Shown here one piece after another: positions 1-5,283 of a stretch of 5,295 nucleotides of DNA. The translations under genes were made by a program, and so were the position numbers. The notes beneath the pieces are model-generated. The model had not been told where the DNA came from, ran no database searches, and saw nothing but the letters and a program-made list of their open reading frames with translations. How positions within the stretch are numbered: the stretch's first letter is position 1; each line of letters opens with the position of its first letter. The DNA lies in NCBI GenBank assembly GCA_000980735.1, contig LBFQ01000054.1, positions 11,349-16,643 on the forward strand, written 5' to 3'. Origin of the DNA: Candidatus Caldipriscus sp. T1.2. GTDB lineage: Bacteria; Hydrothermota; Hydrothermia; LBFQ01.

Positions 1-416
1 ACATCCTCAAAACCCAACTTGTAAAACTCCTCAATTGAACCCACACCCTTCCTTTCCGCATCTATTTTGTTTATAACCACTATAGCATTTTTCCCCGACT
101 TCTTTATAACCCTCGCCAACTCCTCATCCAAGGGTTGTATTCCCACCTTCGCATCCACCATCAAAAGTATTAAATCTGCTTCCTTTATCTCCCTTATTAC
201 CTTATCCCATACGTAATTTGCGAGTTTGTCGCCCGCGCCCGCCCCACCGCTGTCCCCCAAAAGGAAAGTCTTACCTTTCCACTCAACGGGTTTATAAACC
301 ACATCCCGTGTTGTTCCCGGAACATCGGATGTGATCATCAAAGGTTTTCTTACCAACCTGTTAAATAGGGTGGATTTTCCCACATTTACCCTTCCCACTA
401 TCAGGACCTTTTTCAA
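1..416 (-). CDS. der: Ribosome-assembly GTPase Der (EngA), N-terminal part, cut by the window edge
   Basis: Der is a cytoplasmic GTPase with two tandem GTPase domains and a KH-like domain, and acts in 50S ribosomal subunit assembly. Only about 138 codons, most of the first GTPase domain, lie in the window. Visible motifs are G1 GRVNVGKS (residues 8-15), G2 region VPGTTRD (32-38), G3 DSGG (55-58) and G4 NKID (116-119). The usual family forms are GRPNVGKS and DTGG, so Pro to Val in G1 and Thr to Ser in G3 are mild departures. The start is TTG at 416-414, giving MKKVLIVGRV; no ATG or GTG occurs in frame just upstream, and the protein begins where the family normally begins. No Shine-Dalgarno sequence precedes it. 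A -10 box (TAAAAT) lies 8 nt upstream, so the mRNA is probably leaderless. It is divergent from the sugar-nucleotide gene at 463. Identity is secure by motif; the second domain is not visible. Confidence 0.93.
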   Translation of the reverse strand, partial: MKKVLIVGRVNVGKSTLFNRLVRKPLMITSDVPGTTRDVVYKPVEWKGKTFLLGDSGGAGAGDKLANYVWDKVIREIKEADLILLMVDAKVGIQPLDEELARVIKKSGKNAIVVINKIDAERKGVGSIEEFYKLGFED

Positions 417-424
417 AACTTTGA

Positions 425-430
425 ATTTTA
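425..430 (-). promoter_or_regulatory. -10 box of the der promoter
   Basis: On the minus strand this reads TAAAAT, close to the sigma-70 -10 consensus, 8 nt before the TTG start of der. Directly upstream is TACCACCT (438-431), a one-mismatch version of an octamer that precedes all four promoters in the window. No convincing -35 hexamer is seen at 16-18 nt. The predicted transcription start falls at or within 2 nt of the start codon. Confidence 0.6.
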
Positions 431-431
431 A

Positions 432-449
432 GGTGGTAAGTCTTCCACC
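432..449. repeat. Inverted repeat between divergent der and epimerase promoters
   Basis: GGTGG (432-436) and CCACC (445-449) form a perfect 5-bp inverted repeat around an 8-bp centre. It lies exactly between the two outward-facing -10 boxes. Each arm is part of the octamer next to one -10 box. It may be a regulator site or simply the two promoter upstream elements meeting. There is no T-tract, so it is not a terminator. Confidence 0.55.
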
Positions 450-450
450 A

Positions 451-456
451 TAGAAT
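451..456 (+). promoter_or_regulatory. -10 box of the epimerase-plsY operon promoter
   Basis: TAGAAT lies 6 nt before the ATG at 463, preceded directly by TTCCACCA (443-450). A start of transcription 7 nt after the box would be the A of the ATG itself. No clear -35 hexamer is visible; the expected position overlaps the opposing -10 box of der. No Shine-Dalgarno sequence lies between the box and the ATG. Confidence 0.6.
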
Positions 457-462
457 TTTAAA

Positions 463-1416
463 ATGCGAAGTGTCTTGGTAGCAGGAGGTGCGGGTTTCAT
501 AGGAACCCACTTTACCGAGTACCTGCTGAACAAGGGCTTTAAGGTGTTTTCCGTTGATAATTTCTCTACCGGTAAGCCGGAGAACATAAAGAGATTTCTC
601 GGGGATCCAAACTACACCTTTGAGGAAATGGATATAGTCAAGGGGGTTCCGAAGGGGAAGTTTGACTTTATCGTAGATCTCGCTTCTCCCGCAAGCCCAC
701 AAAAATATTTATCCCTACCGGTTGAGACTATGCTCGTAAATTCCGTAGGTGTCCTAAACCTATTAAATTTGGCTAAGGAAAACCGATCCAGGTTCCTTTT
801 AGCTTCCACCTCGGAGGTTTATGGGGACCCAGAGGTTCATCCTCAAAGGGAGGATTATTGGGGGCACGTGAATCCCATAGGTCCAAGGAGCGTTTATGAC
901 GAGGGAAAGCGCTTTGCGGAGGCAATAACCATGGCCTTTTATAGGTACGAAAAGCTTGATGTTAGGATAGCGAGGATCTTTAATACTTACGGTCCTTATA
1001 TGGATGTTGGGGATGGCAGAATAATACCTAACTTTGCATATCAGGCCCTTACGGGAAAACCTATAACCATATACGGGGATGGATCGCAAACAAGGAGCTT
1101 CTGCTATGTATCGGATATGGTGGAGGGTTTGTTTTTGCTTATGACGTTGGATGGTTTGGAGGGTGAAGTGGTGAATTTGGGAAATCCGGATGAGAGGACA
1201 GTTAAGGAGGTTGCGGATCTTATATGCGAGATCCTAAACGTCCCGAAAAATTACGAGTATCTACCCCTACCCCAGGATGACCCAAAAAAGAGAAAACCCG
1301 ATATAACGAAAGCTAAAAAACTTTTAAACTGGAGCCCAAAGGTAGATTTTGAAACGGGTTTGAGAAAAACCCTTGAATGGTACAAGGAGGTTTTGAATGT
1401 TGGAAAGGATGTTTGA
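463..1416 (+). CDS. UDP-glucuronate decarboxylase-like NAD-dependent sugar-nucleotide dehydratase/epimerase
   Basis: This 317-residue soluble enzyme is an extended short-chain dehydrogenase. The closest family I recognise is UDP-glucuronate decarboxylase (UXS), which converts UDP-glucuronate to UDP-xylose with bound NAD+. Visible: the Rossmann motif GGAGFIG (8-14), acidic residue D32 ending beta-2, LASPASP (73-79), STSEVYGDP (115-123), WGHVNPIGPRS (133-143), catalytic YDEGK (Y145, K149), RIFNTYGP (171-178), YGDGSQTRSF (204-213), NLGNP (238-242) and DDPKKRKPDI (272-281). These are UXS signatures rather than GalE or RmlB ones. It lacks the N-terminal membrane segment of eukaryotic UXS. Product assignment is from motifs; a related 4,6-dehydratase or epimerase activity is possible. 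It is first in an operon and overlaps plsY by 20 bp. The ATG has no Shine-Dalgarno sequence and lies just downstream of a -10 box. The product would feed surface polysaccharide or lipid glycosylation (inference). Confidence 0.87.
   Translation: MRSVLVAGGAGFIGTHFTEYLLNKGFKVFSVDNFSTGKPENIKRFLGDPNYTFEEMDIVKGVPKGKFDFIVDLASPASPQKYLSLPVETMLVNSVGVLNLLNLAKENRSRFLLASTSEVYGDPEVHPQREDYWGHVNPIGPRSVYDEGKRFAEAITMAFYRYEKLDVRIARIFNTYGPYMDVGDGRIIPNFAYQALTGKPITIYGDGSQTRSFCYVSDMVEGLFLLMTLDGLEGEVVNLGNPDERTVKEVADLICEILNVPKNYEYLPLPQDDPKKRKPDITKAKKLLNWSPKVDFETGLRKTLEWYKEVLNVGKDV
1384..1390 (+). promoter_or_regulatory. Shine-Dalgarno sequence of plsY
   Basis: AAGGAGG lies 6 nt before the ATG at 1397, inside the 3' end of the preceding gene. 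It fixes the plsY start at 1397 rather than the next in-frame ATG at 1409. It also shows that this organism uses classical Shine-Dalgarno initiation for internal operon genes, in contrast to the leading genes of the window. Confidence 0.85.
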
Positions 1417-2047
1417 GAGTTTGGATCCAAATATAAGGCCCTTTGTGTATGCGGTTATTTTTGTCTTTGGTTTCCTTTTGGGGAGCGTACCCTTTGCTTA
1501 TGTAATCTCAAAGGCGGTTGCGGGGATAGATATAAGGAAGGTGGGGAGCGGAAACGTCGGTGCAACAAACGTTGCGAGGGTTTTGGGGTGGAAGTGGGGA
1601 AGCTTGGTATTTCTTTTGGATGCTTTAAAGGGTTTTTTACCCGTCTTCATCGTAAGGTTACTTGTTCCTTACAACATAGAGCTTGCCTTAGCCACAGGCT
1701 TGGCTCCCATCTTGGGACATGTATTTACCCCTTTTTTGGGTTTTAAGGGTGGAAAGGGTGTTGCGACGTCCTTAGGCGTTTTCCTTGCCCTTTCACCGGT
1801 AGGAGTACTAATAGGGTTTATGGTTTGGATAATAACCGTCCTTCTTACGGGGTACGTCTCCTTGGGCTCCCTTTTGGGATCCCTTTCCGCCTTTCTATGG
1901 ATCCTATTTTTAGATCCTAACAGGACTTCCCTACCCTTCTTAGTAATTTCCGCCCTTGTTGTTGCCCTAATATGGTTCAGGCATAGGGGGAACATAAGGA
2001 GGCTGATAAGGGGGGAGGAGCCCAAGATCTGGGAAAAGAAGTTATGA
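1397..2047 (+). CDS. plsY: Glycerol-3-phosphate acyltransferase PlsY
   Basis: PlsY is an integral membrane enzyme that transfers the acyl group from acyl-phosphate (made by PlsX) to glycerol-3-phosphate, giving lysophosphatidic acid, the first step of bacterial phospholipid synthesis. The 216 residues are normal for the family. All three conserved motifs are present: GS (29-30) with GSGNVGATN (50-58); GH (107-108) with FKGGKGVAT (116-124), the glycine-rich phosphate-binding loop; and HRGNIRRLIRGEE (196-208). Hydrophobic stretches near 14-40, 68-92, 94-112, 124-150 and 150-195 fit the multi-spanning topology. The start at 1397 overlaps the upstream gene by 20 bp and has a strong Shine-Dalgarno sequence, suggesting coupled translation. 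The stop TGA directly abuts the next ATG. der and plsY are neighbours in many bacteria; here a sugar-nucleotide gene sits between them and der is divergent. Confidence 0.96.
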   Translation: MLERMFESLDPNIRPFVYAVIFVFGFLLGSVPFAYVISKAVAGIDIRKVGSGNVGATNVARVLGWKWGSLVFLLDALKGFLPVFIVRLLVPYNIELALATGLAPILGHVFTPFLGFKGGKGVATSLGVFLALSPVGVLIGFMVWIITVLLTGYVSLGSLLGSLSAFLWILFLDPNRTSLPFLVISALVVALIWFRHRGNIRRLIRGEEPKIWEKKL

Positions 2048-2683
2048 ATGCTTGACATTCTTAGATTTTCCGAGCTGTTAATCTCGGGAAGGAGGATAAA
2101 TATTTCGGGATTTTGGGGAATAGAGAAGGGGATCATCCTAAAAAGGTTCTTCTCCATGCCATACTCCATACCCACAAATCAGGAGCTAAAGGATGAGGTT
2201 TTCGCAAAGATAAGGGAGAAATACATTTTTGGGGAGATATCTTTAAGGAGAAAACCCCAAATCCCCCACCTTGAGCTTCCCTCCCCCATCCTTAAAAAGG
2301 GGAAGGTTATTTACCATAGGGAGAGGAGGAGGTTGATAAGGAGGGCGGAGGAAAAAATTGAAAGGGTTTCCTTTTCAAAGGAGAAAGTTTCGGAGGTTTT
2401 ATCTCTTCTCCTTGAGAGGGCAAAAAAGCACCGAAGGAGGCTCCCAAAAGGCATAGGTAAAGTCCTTGAAATTGAAGGGGTTGATGTGATAAGGGTTTAT
2501 ATTGGAGATCTTGTGGGAGTTATAATAAATCTCTCCCTCGAGGATAGATACCTACTTTGGCAGATGGGTTGGAAAGGTTATAACTTTTTACCCACGTATT
2601 TGCTACATATTTCCGCGGAGAGGGGCTTTTCCATAGGGTATGACATAGTTGACCTTGGGATAACCACATCTGAAGGGCGATGA
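2048..2683 (+). CDS. Unrecognised basic protein, third gene of the plsY operon
   Basis: I do not recognise this 211-residue protein. Its ATG immediately follows the plsY stop (TGAATG) with only a weak purine run (AGAAG) upstream, so translational reinitiation is likely. An internal ATG at residue 37 (MPYSIP), preceded by AAAGG, is an alternative start. The first 36 residues are mixed hydrophobic/basic and not a clear signal peptide. The middle (about 66-135) is very rich in Arg and Lys, with RERRRLIRRAEEKIERV (91-107) and RAKKHRRRLPKG (124-135), predicted helical and strongly positive. The C-terminal part (about 138-205) alternates short hydrophobic strands with turns, as in a small alpha/beta domain. 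No transmembrane helix is evident. The positive helix could bind nucleic acid or acidic membrane lipids, but nothing proves either. Codon use resembles its neighbours. It is clearly a gene from its position, tight spacing and length. Confidence 0.82.
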   Translation: MLDILRFSELLISGRRINISGFWGIEKGIILKRFFSMPYSIPTNQELKDEVFAKIREKYIFGEISLRRKPQIPHLELPSPILKKGKVIYHRERRRLIRRAEEKIERVSFSKEKVSEVLSLLLERAKKHRRRLPKGIGKVLEIEGVDVIRVYIGDLVGVIINLSLEDRYLLWQMGWKGYNFLPTYLLHISAERGFSIGYDIVDLGITTSEGR

Positions 2684-2730
2684 AGGTTAAGGAGGAGCTT
2701 GGATGTGAGATGAAAAGGTTTATATCGTAA
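2680..2730 (+). CDS. Possible 16-residue small ORF at the operon end
   Basis: An ATG at 2680 overlaps the stop of the preceding gene as ATGA and opens a 16-codon frame (MKVKEELGCEMKRFIS) ending in TAA at 2728-2730. ATGA overlaps are used for coupled translation elsewhere in this window. The peptide is charged and could form a helix, but it is too short to recognise and overlaps the convergent beta-barrel gene by 11 bp. It may be a chance frame or the decayed start of a lost gene. Confidence 0.2.
   Translation: MKVKEELGCEMKRFIS
2689..2708 (+). promoter_or_regulatory. Strong Shine-Dalgarno sequence leading to an ATG-TGA start-stop
   Basis: AAGGAGG (2689-2695) is followed 7 nt later by ATG (2703-2705) and then at once by TGA (2706-2708). 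The site is as strong as that of plsY but opens no reading frame. It could be a relic of a deleted downstream operon gene or a minimal start-stop element; chance cannot be excluded. Confidence 0.35.
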
Positions 2731-3757
2731 GATTTCCGTAAAACCATATGAAGAACCTTCCAAAACCTACGGAAAACTGCCTCTCCCCATACCCCACGGA
2801 AAACCTACCACCACCTAACTTAAACCCCATTTCAAAGTAAGAACCCCACTTTATAGGCTCATGTAGGAACGAAAACTTCGGATAATCCCCTATATTTGGC
2901 TCTTTAAAGTTCCCGTTATACCTACCTTTACCCCAAATCCCAAAACCAAAATAGAATTTCCCCACCTCAAATTCCGTTGAAAATTGCGCATAATCGGAGC
3001 CATATATTGGGCTTTCGTAAAGGGCGTCCCAATATTTCCTATTTCCATAAACGAAGGCGGGAACCCAAATAAAGTCAAAGGAAACCCTTGAGGAGTAATT
3101 TACCCTAAGCCCAAACTTATGGGGTACCGTATCCCACCAGGATGGGAGGTACTGTATATCATCCATCAAGACCTGAAGGGAGAAATTTCTAAATTTTGCC
3201 TCTAATAGCCAAATCAGATTTGTCTCCCTACCTTTAAGCCACTGGTATAAATAGCCTGGAAAAATGGGATTTAAGATGGCAAAATCCGGAAATGAGCCAG
3301 TCGTTGACCAAACCGCAAGCTCATAAAATCCAATATTCTTATAAGAAAATCCTTTTATTATGAGGTACCTATAAACAACATCTCCCGCCTTTATCGTCTT
3401 CCCATCGGGATTGAAGTAGTACTCCCCATCTGAAACCCATTTCTTCCCAGAAAATATACCGTAATATAGCCCAAATTCCCCATCCTTGTAAAACAACTTT
3501 AAACCATCAAGTCCCTTTGAGTAGGAATTTAAGAGGATGCTTGATGTGTCAAAGGGTAAAATCCTGCCAAAACTTCCGGAAAACCCCCCAAGCTTGAAAT
3601 CCAAGTAAAGTGTATAAAAATCGAGCCTCAACTTCTGCGACCAAAAATATGGTACATCCTCTCCGAACTTTCCAAAGTAATAAGCGGGGGAAATGTTGAA
3701 ATTTTTATATATCAAGCTTAGCCCCAGATATCCACCAGAGGAGAAGAATAAGTTCAA
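2720..3757 (-). CDS. Probable outer-membrane beta-barrel protein, Wzi/porin-like, without visible signal peptide
   Basis: The 345 residues are dominated by short alternating hydrophobic/polar stretches rich in Tyr, Phe, Trp and Gly, with no long hydrophobic helix, as in outer-membrane beta-barrels. Three stretches recall the capsule-assembly Wzi-like barrel group: GRILPFDTSSILL (64-76), ILNPIFPGYLYQWLKGRETN (161-180) and LMDDIQYLP (197-205) followed by PHKFG (212-216). The C-terminus has aromatic strands (FSVGFGRFFIWF, 328-339). The family link is from memory of the pattern and is tentative. The start is TTG at 3757, overlapping the phosphatase stop as TTGA. No ATG or GTG is available: the frame upstream is open for about 22 codons to a TAG but holds no start. 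The N-terminus shows no basic n-region, hydrophobic core or cleavage site. The gene may therefore be 5'-truncated or frameshifted, or the protein may use an unusual export route. Confidence 0.68.
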   Translation of the reverse strand: MNLFFSSGGYLGLSLIYKNFNISPAYYFGKFGEDVPYFWSQKLRLDFYTLYLDFKLGGFSGSFGRILPFDTSSILLNSYSKGLDGLKLFYKDGEFGLYYGIFSGKKWVSDGEYYFNPDGKTIKAGDVVYRYLIIKGFSYKNIGFYELAVWSTTGSFPDFAILNPIFPGYLYQWLKGRETNLIWLLEAKFRNFSLQVLMDDIQYLPSWWDTVPHKFGLRVNYSSRVSFDFIWVPAFVYGNRKYWDALYESPIYGSDYAQFSTEFEVGKFYFGFGIWGKGRYNGNFKEPNIGDYPKFSFLHEPIKWGSYFEMGFKLGGGRFSVGYGERQFSVGFGRFFIWFYGNLTI

Positions 3758-4533
3758 CGTATTGACCTGAAGATCTCCACCATCTCCGCGTGTAGCTTTC
3801 TCTTTGCGGTAAGTATCGTTTGGCTAAAGATATCCCATTCCCCACCGTAAATATCGGAGAGGACTGCGCCCGCTTCCTTGACTATTATCGCACCCGCCGC
3901 GGTATCCCATGGCTTTAACCCAAACTCCCAAAATCCGTCAAACAAACCGCACGCAACCATTGCAAGGTCGTACGCCGCACTTCCCATCCTCCTTACGCCC
4001 ATCGCCCTCTTTAGGATCTCCCTCAAAGTTTCAATATAAGGATCCACAAGCTCAGGATTCCCATGTGGAAAACCCGTTGCCAAAAATGAGTTTTCTAAAC
4101 TATCTCCCTCATCCAACTCCAATTTTCTATCGTTCGCATAAGCTCCCATCCCTTTGGCTCCCCAAACCGTCAAATTTTTCGTTGGTATATGTATTACCCC
4201 TAATATCGGTTTCTTACCATCAAGGAGGGCTATTGAGACCGCAAATACATCCAAACCCCTGAAGAAGTTCTTAGTCCCATCAAGGGGATCCACCATCCAA
4301 ACCAAACCCTCCAAATTTCCCCCTTTCTCCTCACCGTAAAATCCAATTTCAGGAAACTCCTTAGATAAGAAATCCCTCAAAAAATCCTCCGATTCAATAT
4401 CCGCGTTGGTGACAATATCCCTCAAACCCTTCCCCTCAACCTCCAAACTTCTACCGAAATGCTTTAAGAGGATCTCCCCCGCTTTCTTTGAGGCGTAAAT
4501 TACGGTTTTTATCAGATCCTTCTCCACAATCAT
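3754..4533 (-). CDS. suhB: Inositol monophosphatase-family phosphatase (SuhB-like)
   Basis: This 259-residue protein belongs to the Mg2+-dependent, Li+-sensitive phosphatase family (inositol monophosphatase, fructose-1,6-bisphosphatase, CysQ, SuhB). Metal and substrate residues are visible: GEE (67-69, E68), DPLDGTKNF (82-90, with D82 and D85) and the second signature WDTAAG...KEAG (209-222, D210). Length and motif spacing are typical. In thermophiles several members hydrolyse both inositol-1-phosphate and fructose-1,6-bisphosphate, so the substrate cannot be assigned; the symbol denotes the family only. The start chosen is ATG at 4533, overlapping the preceding stop as ATGA, with AGAGGG 9 nt upstream; it gives MIVEKDLIKT, matching the usual N-terminus. 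The frame stays open a further 39 codons upstream, but that part lies inside the 79-residue gene and looks low-complexity. The gene overlaps the beta-barrel gene as TTGA. Confidence 0.92.
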   Translation of the reverse strand: MIVEKDLIKTVIYASKKAGEILLKHFGRSLEVEGKGLRDIVTNADIESEDFLRDFLSKEFPEIGFYGEEKGGNLEGLVWMVDPLDGTKNFFRGLDVFAVSIALLDGKKPILGVIHIPTKNLTVWGAKGMGAYANDRKLELDEGDSLENSFLATGFPHGNPELVDPYIETLREILKRAMGVRRMGSAAYDLAMVACGLFDGFWEFGLKPWDTAAGAIIVKEAGAVLSDIYGGEWDIFSQTILTAKRKLHAEMVEIFRSIR

Positions 4534-4769
4534 TTTTCTATTTCCCTCTTTACCCTCTGTAATACCCTCGCGGCTACGCTCAGGGCAAAGGCCCTGATTA
4601 TCCCCCTTTCGTTCCCTTTGACTATTTCCTCGTGGCTTGCCAAAAAACACTCCTCCACTATCTCATCAAGGCTAATTTTCGGCATCTCCTTTTTTGCTAT
4701 AGAGCGGTAGATCTTTGAAAAAGTTTCATATTCCTCAGAAAGGATCTTTTCTACGGTTTCCTTTTCCAA
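4530..4769 (-). CDS. Unrecognised small helical protein encoded directly after tRNA-Arg
   Basis: I do not recognise this 79-residue protein. It is rich in Glu, Lys and Arg and appears all-helical: a charged helix over about 1-28, a helix around 33-50 (LDEIVEECFLASHEEIV) and a C-terminal amphipathic helix around 56-78 (GIIRAFALSVAARVLQRVKR). It has one Cys (41), no signal peptide and no long membrane helix. The TTG start at 4769 lies only 1 nt beyond the tRNA discriminator base; the frame is open back through the tRNA but without a start codon, and the next ATG is at residue 29. No Shine-Dalgarno sequence is possible outside the tRNA. The ATGA overlap with the phosphatase gene and the family-consistent phosphatase start support a real upstream gene coupled to it. 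Its function is unknown; it could bind or regulate the phosphatase. Confidence 0.68.
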   Translation of the reverse strand: MEKETVEKILSEEYETFSKIYRSIAKKEMPKISLDEIVEECFLASHEEIVKGNERGIIRAFALSVAARVLQRVKREIEK

Positions 4770-4770
4770 G

Positions 4771-4844
<74 letters not shown>

Positions 4845-4853
4845 AAGGAGAAT

Positions 4854-4859
4854 ATTATA
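4854..4859 (-). promoter_or_regulatory. -10 box of the tRNA-Arg operon promoter
   Basis: A consensus TATAAT on the minus strand lies 9 nt before G1 of the tRNA, preceded directly by TTCCACTT (4867-4860). TTTTAA with a 16-nt spacer is the best but poor -35 candidate. The predicted transcription start leaves a tRNA 5' leader of only about 1 to 3 nt. Confidence 0.75.
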
Positions 4860-4861
4860 AA

Positions 4862-4874
4862 GTGGAAGTTCCGC
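4862..4874. repeat. Inverted repeat between divergent tRNA-Arg and secG promoters
   Basis: GTGGAAGTTCCGC is an odd palindrome centred on G4868, with GGAA/TTCC perfect, one mismatch and an outer G/C pair. It lies between the two outward-facing -10 boxes, as the GGTGG/CCACC repeat does at 432-449. Its arms belong to the octamers TTCCACTT (minus) and TTCCGCCT (plus) next to the -10 boxes. Confidence 0.5.
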
Positions 4875-4876
4875 CT

Positions 4877-4882
4877 TAAAAT
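4877..4882 (+). promoter_or_regulatory. -10 box of the secG promoter
   Basis: TAAAAT lies 8 nt before the secG ATG, the same box and spacing as for der, preceded by TTCCGCCT (4869-4876). The stretch ATCCACCT before the ATG contains no Shine-Dalgarno sequence; it is if anything complementary to one. Transcription is predicted to start at or next to the ATG. Confidence 0.6.
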
Positions 4883-4890
4883 ATCCACCT

Positions 4891-5214
4891 ATGTACGTTT
4901 TCCTTTTGTTTCTTTATTTCATCCTTGTCCTTATCCTTATTGCGGTGATCCTAATACAGGAGCCGAGGTCAAGCGGTTTGGGGATCTTCGGAGGTGGGGT
5001 TGAGAACATAATAGGGGTGAGGTCCGCACCAACGTTTTTCACAAATTTAACCGTGGGGCTCGGTGTGGCCTTTGGCCTATTTGCCTTAATTTTATCTCTC
5101 CTTTCAGGGGGCGGTAGGGCTACATCCGTTGTGGAGAGGGAGGCGGGTAAGGGAACGATATACAAGCTATTACAAGAGGTGCAAGGGGGTCAGCAACCTG
5201 CCCAAAAACGTTAA
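4891..5214 (+). CDS. secG: Protein translocase subunit SecG
   Basis: SecG is the small auxiliary subunit of the SecYEG channel in the inner membrane and aids SecA-driven protein export. The 107 residues show the family plan: a first membrane helix (about 2-22), the conserved cytoplasmic loop beginning with IQEPRSSGLG (22-31) and running through the Gly-rich GIFGGG (31-36) to a TFFTNLT segment (48-54), a second helix (about 52-72), and a polar, Gln-rich tail. Start and length are normal. No Shine-Dalgarno sequence precedes the ATG, and a -10 box ends 8 nt upstream, so a leaderless mRNA is likely. It is divergent from tRNA-Arg across 46 bp. A weak terminator-like sequence overlaps its 3' end, and a new ribosome-binding site appears 69 bp after the stop, so it may be transcribed alone or with the next gene. 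Confidence 0.95.
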   Translation: MYVFLLFLYFILVLILIAVILIQEPRSSGLGIFGGGVENIIGVRSAPTFFTNLTVGLGVAFGLFALILSLLSGGGRATSVVEREAGKGTIYKLLQEVQGGQQPAQKR

Positions 5215-5226
5215 TTACGCTTTTTT
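5204..5226 (+). terminator. Weak possible intrinsic terminator after secG
   Basis: A short hairpin, CGT-TAATT-ACG (5209-5219), is flanked by an A run (5204-5208) and by six T residues (5221-5226), so the A and T runs could lengthen the stem. The G/C content is low and the core stem is only 3 bp. The T-tract and position favour termination, but the hairpin is weak. Confidence 0.3.
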
Positions 5227-5249
5227 CACCAACATCCCAACACCACATA

Positions 5250-5268
5250 AGGTTCATCTTTTTAACCT
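5250..5268. repeat. Small inverted repeat upstream of the next gene
   Basis: AGGTT (5250-5254) and AACCT (5264-5268) flank a 9-nt loop, CATCTTTTT. It lies between the secG end and the ribosome-binding site at 5284. It may be an operator or part of the downstream leader; five base pairs could also arise by chance. Confidence 0.25.
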
Positions 5269-5283
5269 ATTGAGTAAGAAATT

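Noticed and set aside
432..449. GGTGG/CCACC hairpin as a terminator or attenuator
   Set aside because: No T-tract follows on either strand, and it lies upstream of both start codons between -10 boxes, so it would not be within either transcript.
799..1089. 96-codon open frame on the minus strand
   Set aside because: It is antisense to the catalytic core of the epimerase and has no start context or recognisable motif.
1409..1416. Alternative plsY start at ATG 1409
   Set aside because: The Shine-Dalgarno AAGGAGG is ideally placed for 1397 and would be 18 nt from 1409.
1669..2175. 168-codon open frame on the minus strand
   Set aside because: It is antisense to plsY and the next gene, both well supported, and its translation shows no domain; it is a shadow of the opposite strand.
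2712..2725. GAAAAGGTTTATAT resembles an archaeal BRE/TATA promoter element
   Set aside because: All recognisable genes are bacterial and the other promoters have bacterial -10 boxes. The string lies at the convergent gene ends and has no gene placed to use it.
3909..4262. 117-codon open frame on the plus strand
   Set aside because: It is antisense to the phosphatase, Pro/Ser-rich and without motifs, as expected for a shadow frame.
4534..4650. 39-codon N-terminal extension of the phosphatase frame
   Set aside because: It lies entirely inside the 79-residue gene in another frame, has low-complexity charged composition, and family members begin near the ATG at 4533, which has an ATGA overlap and a purine-rich site.
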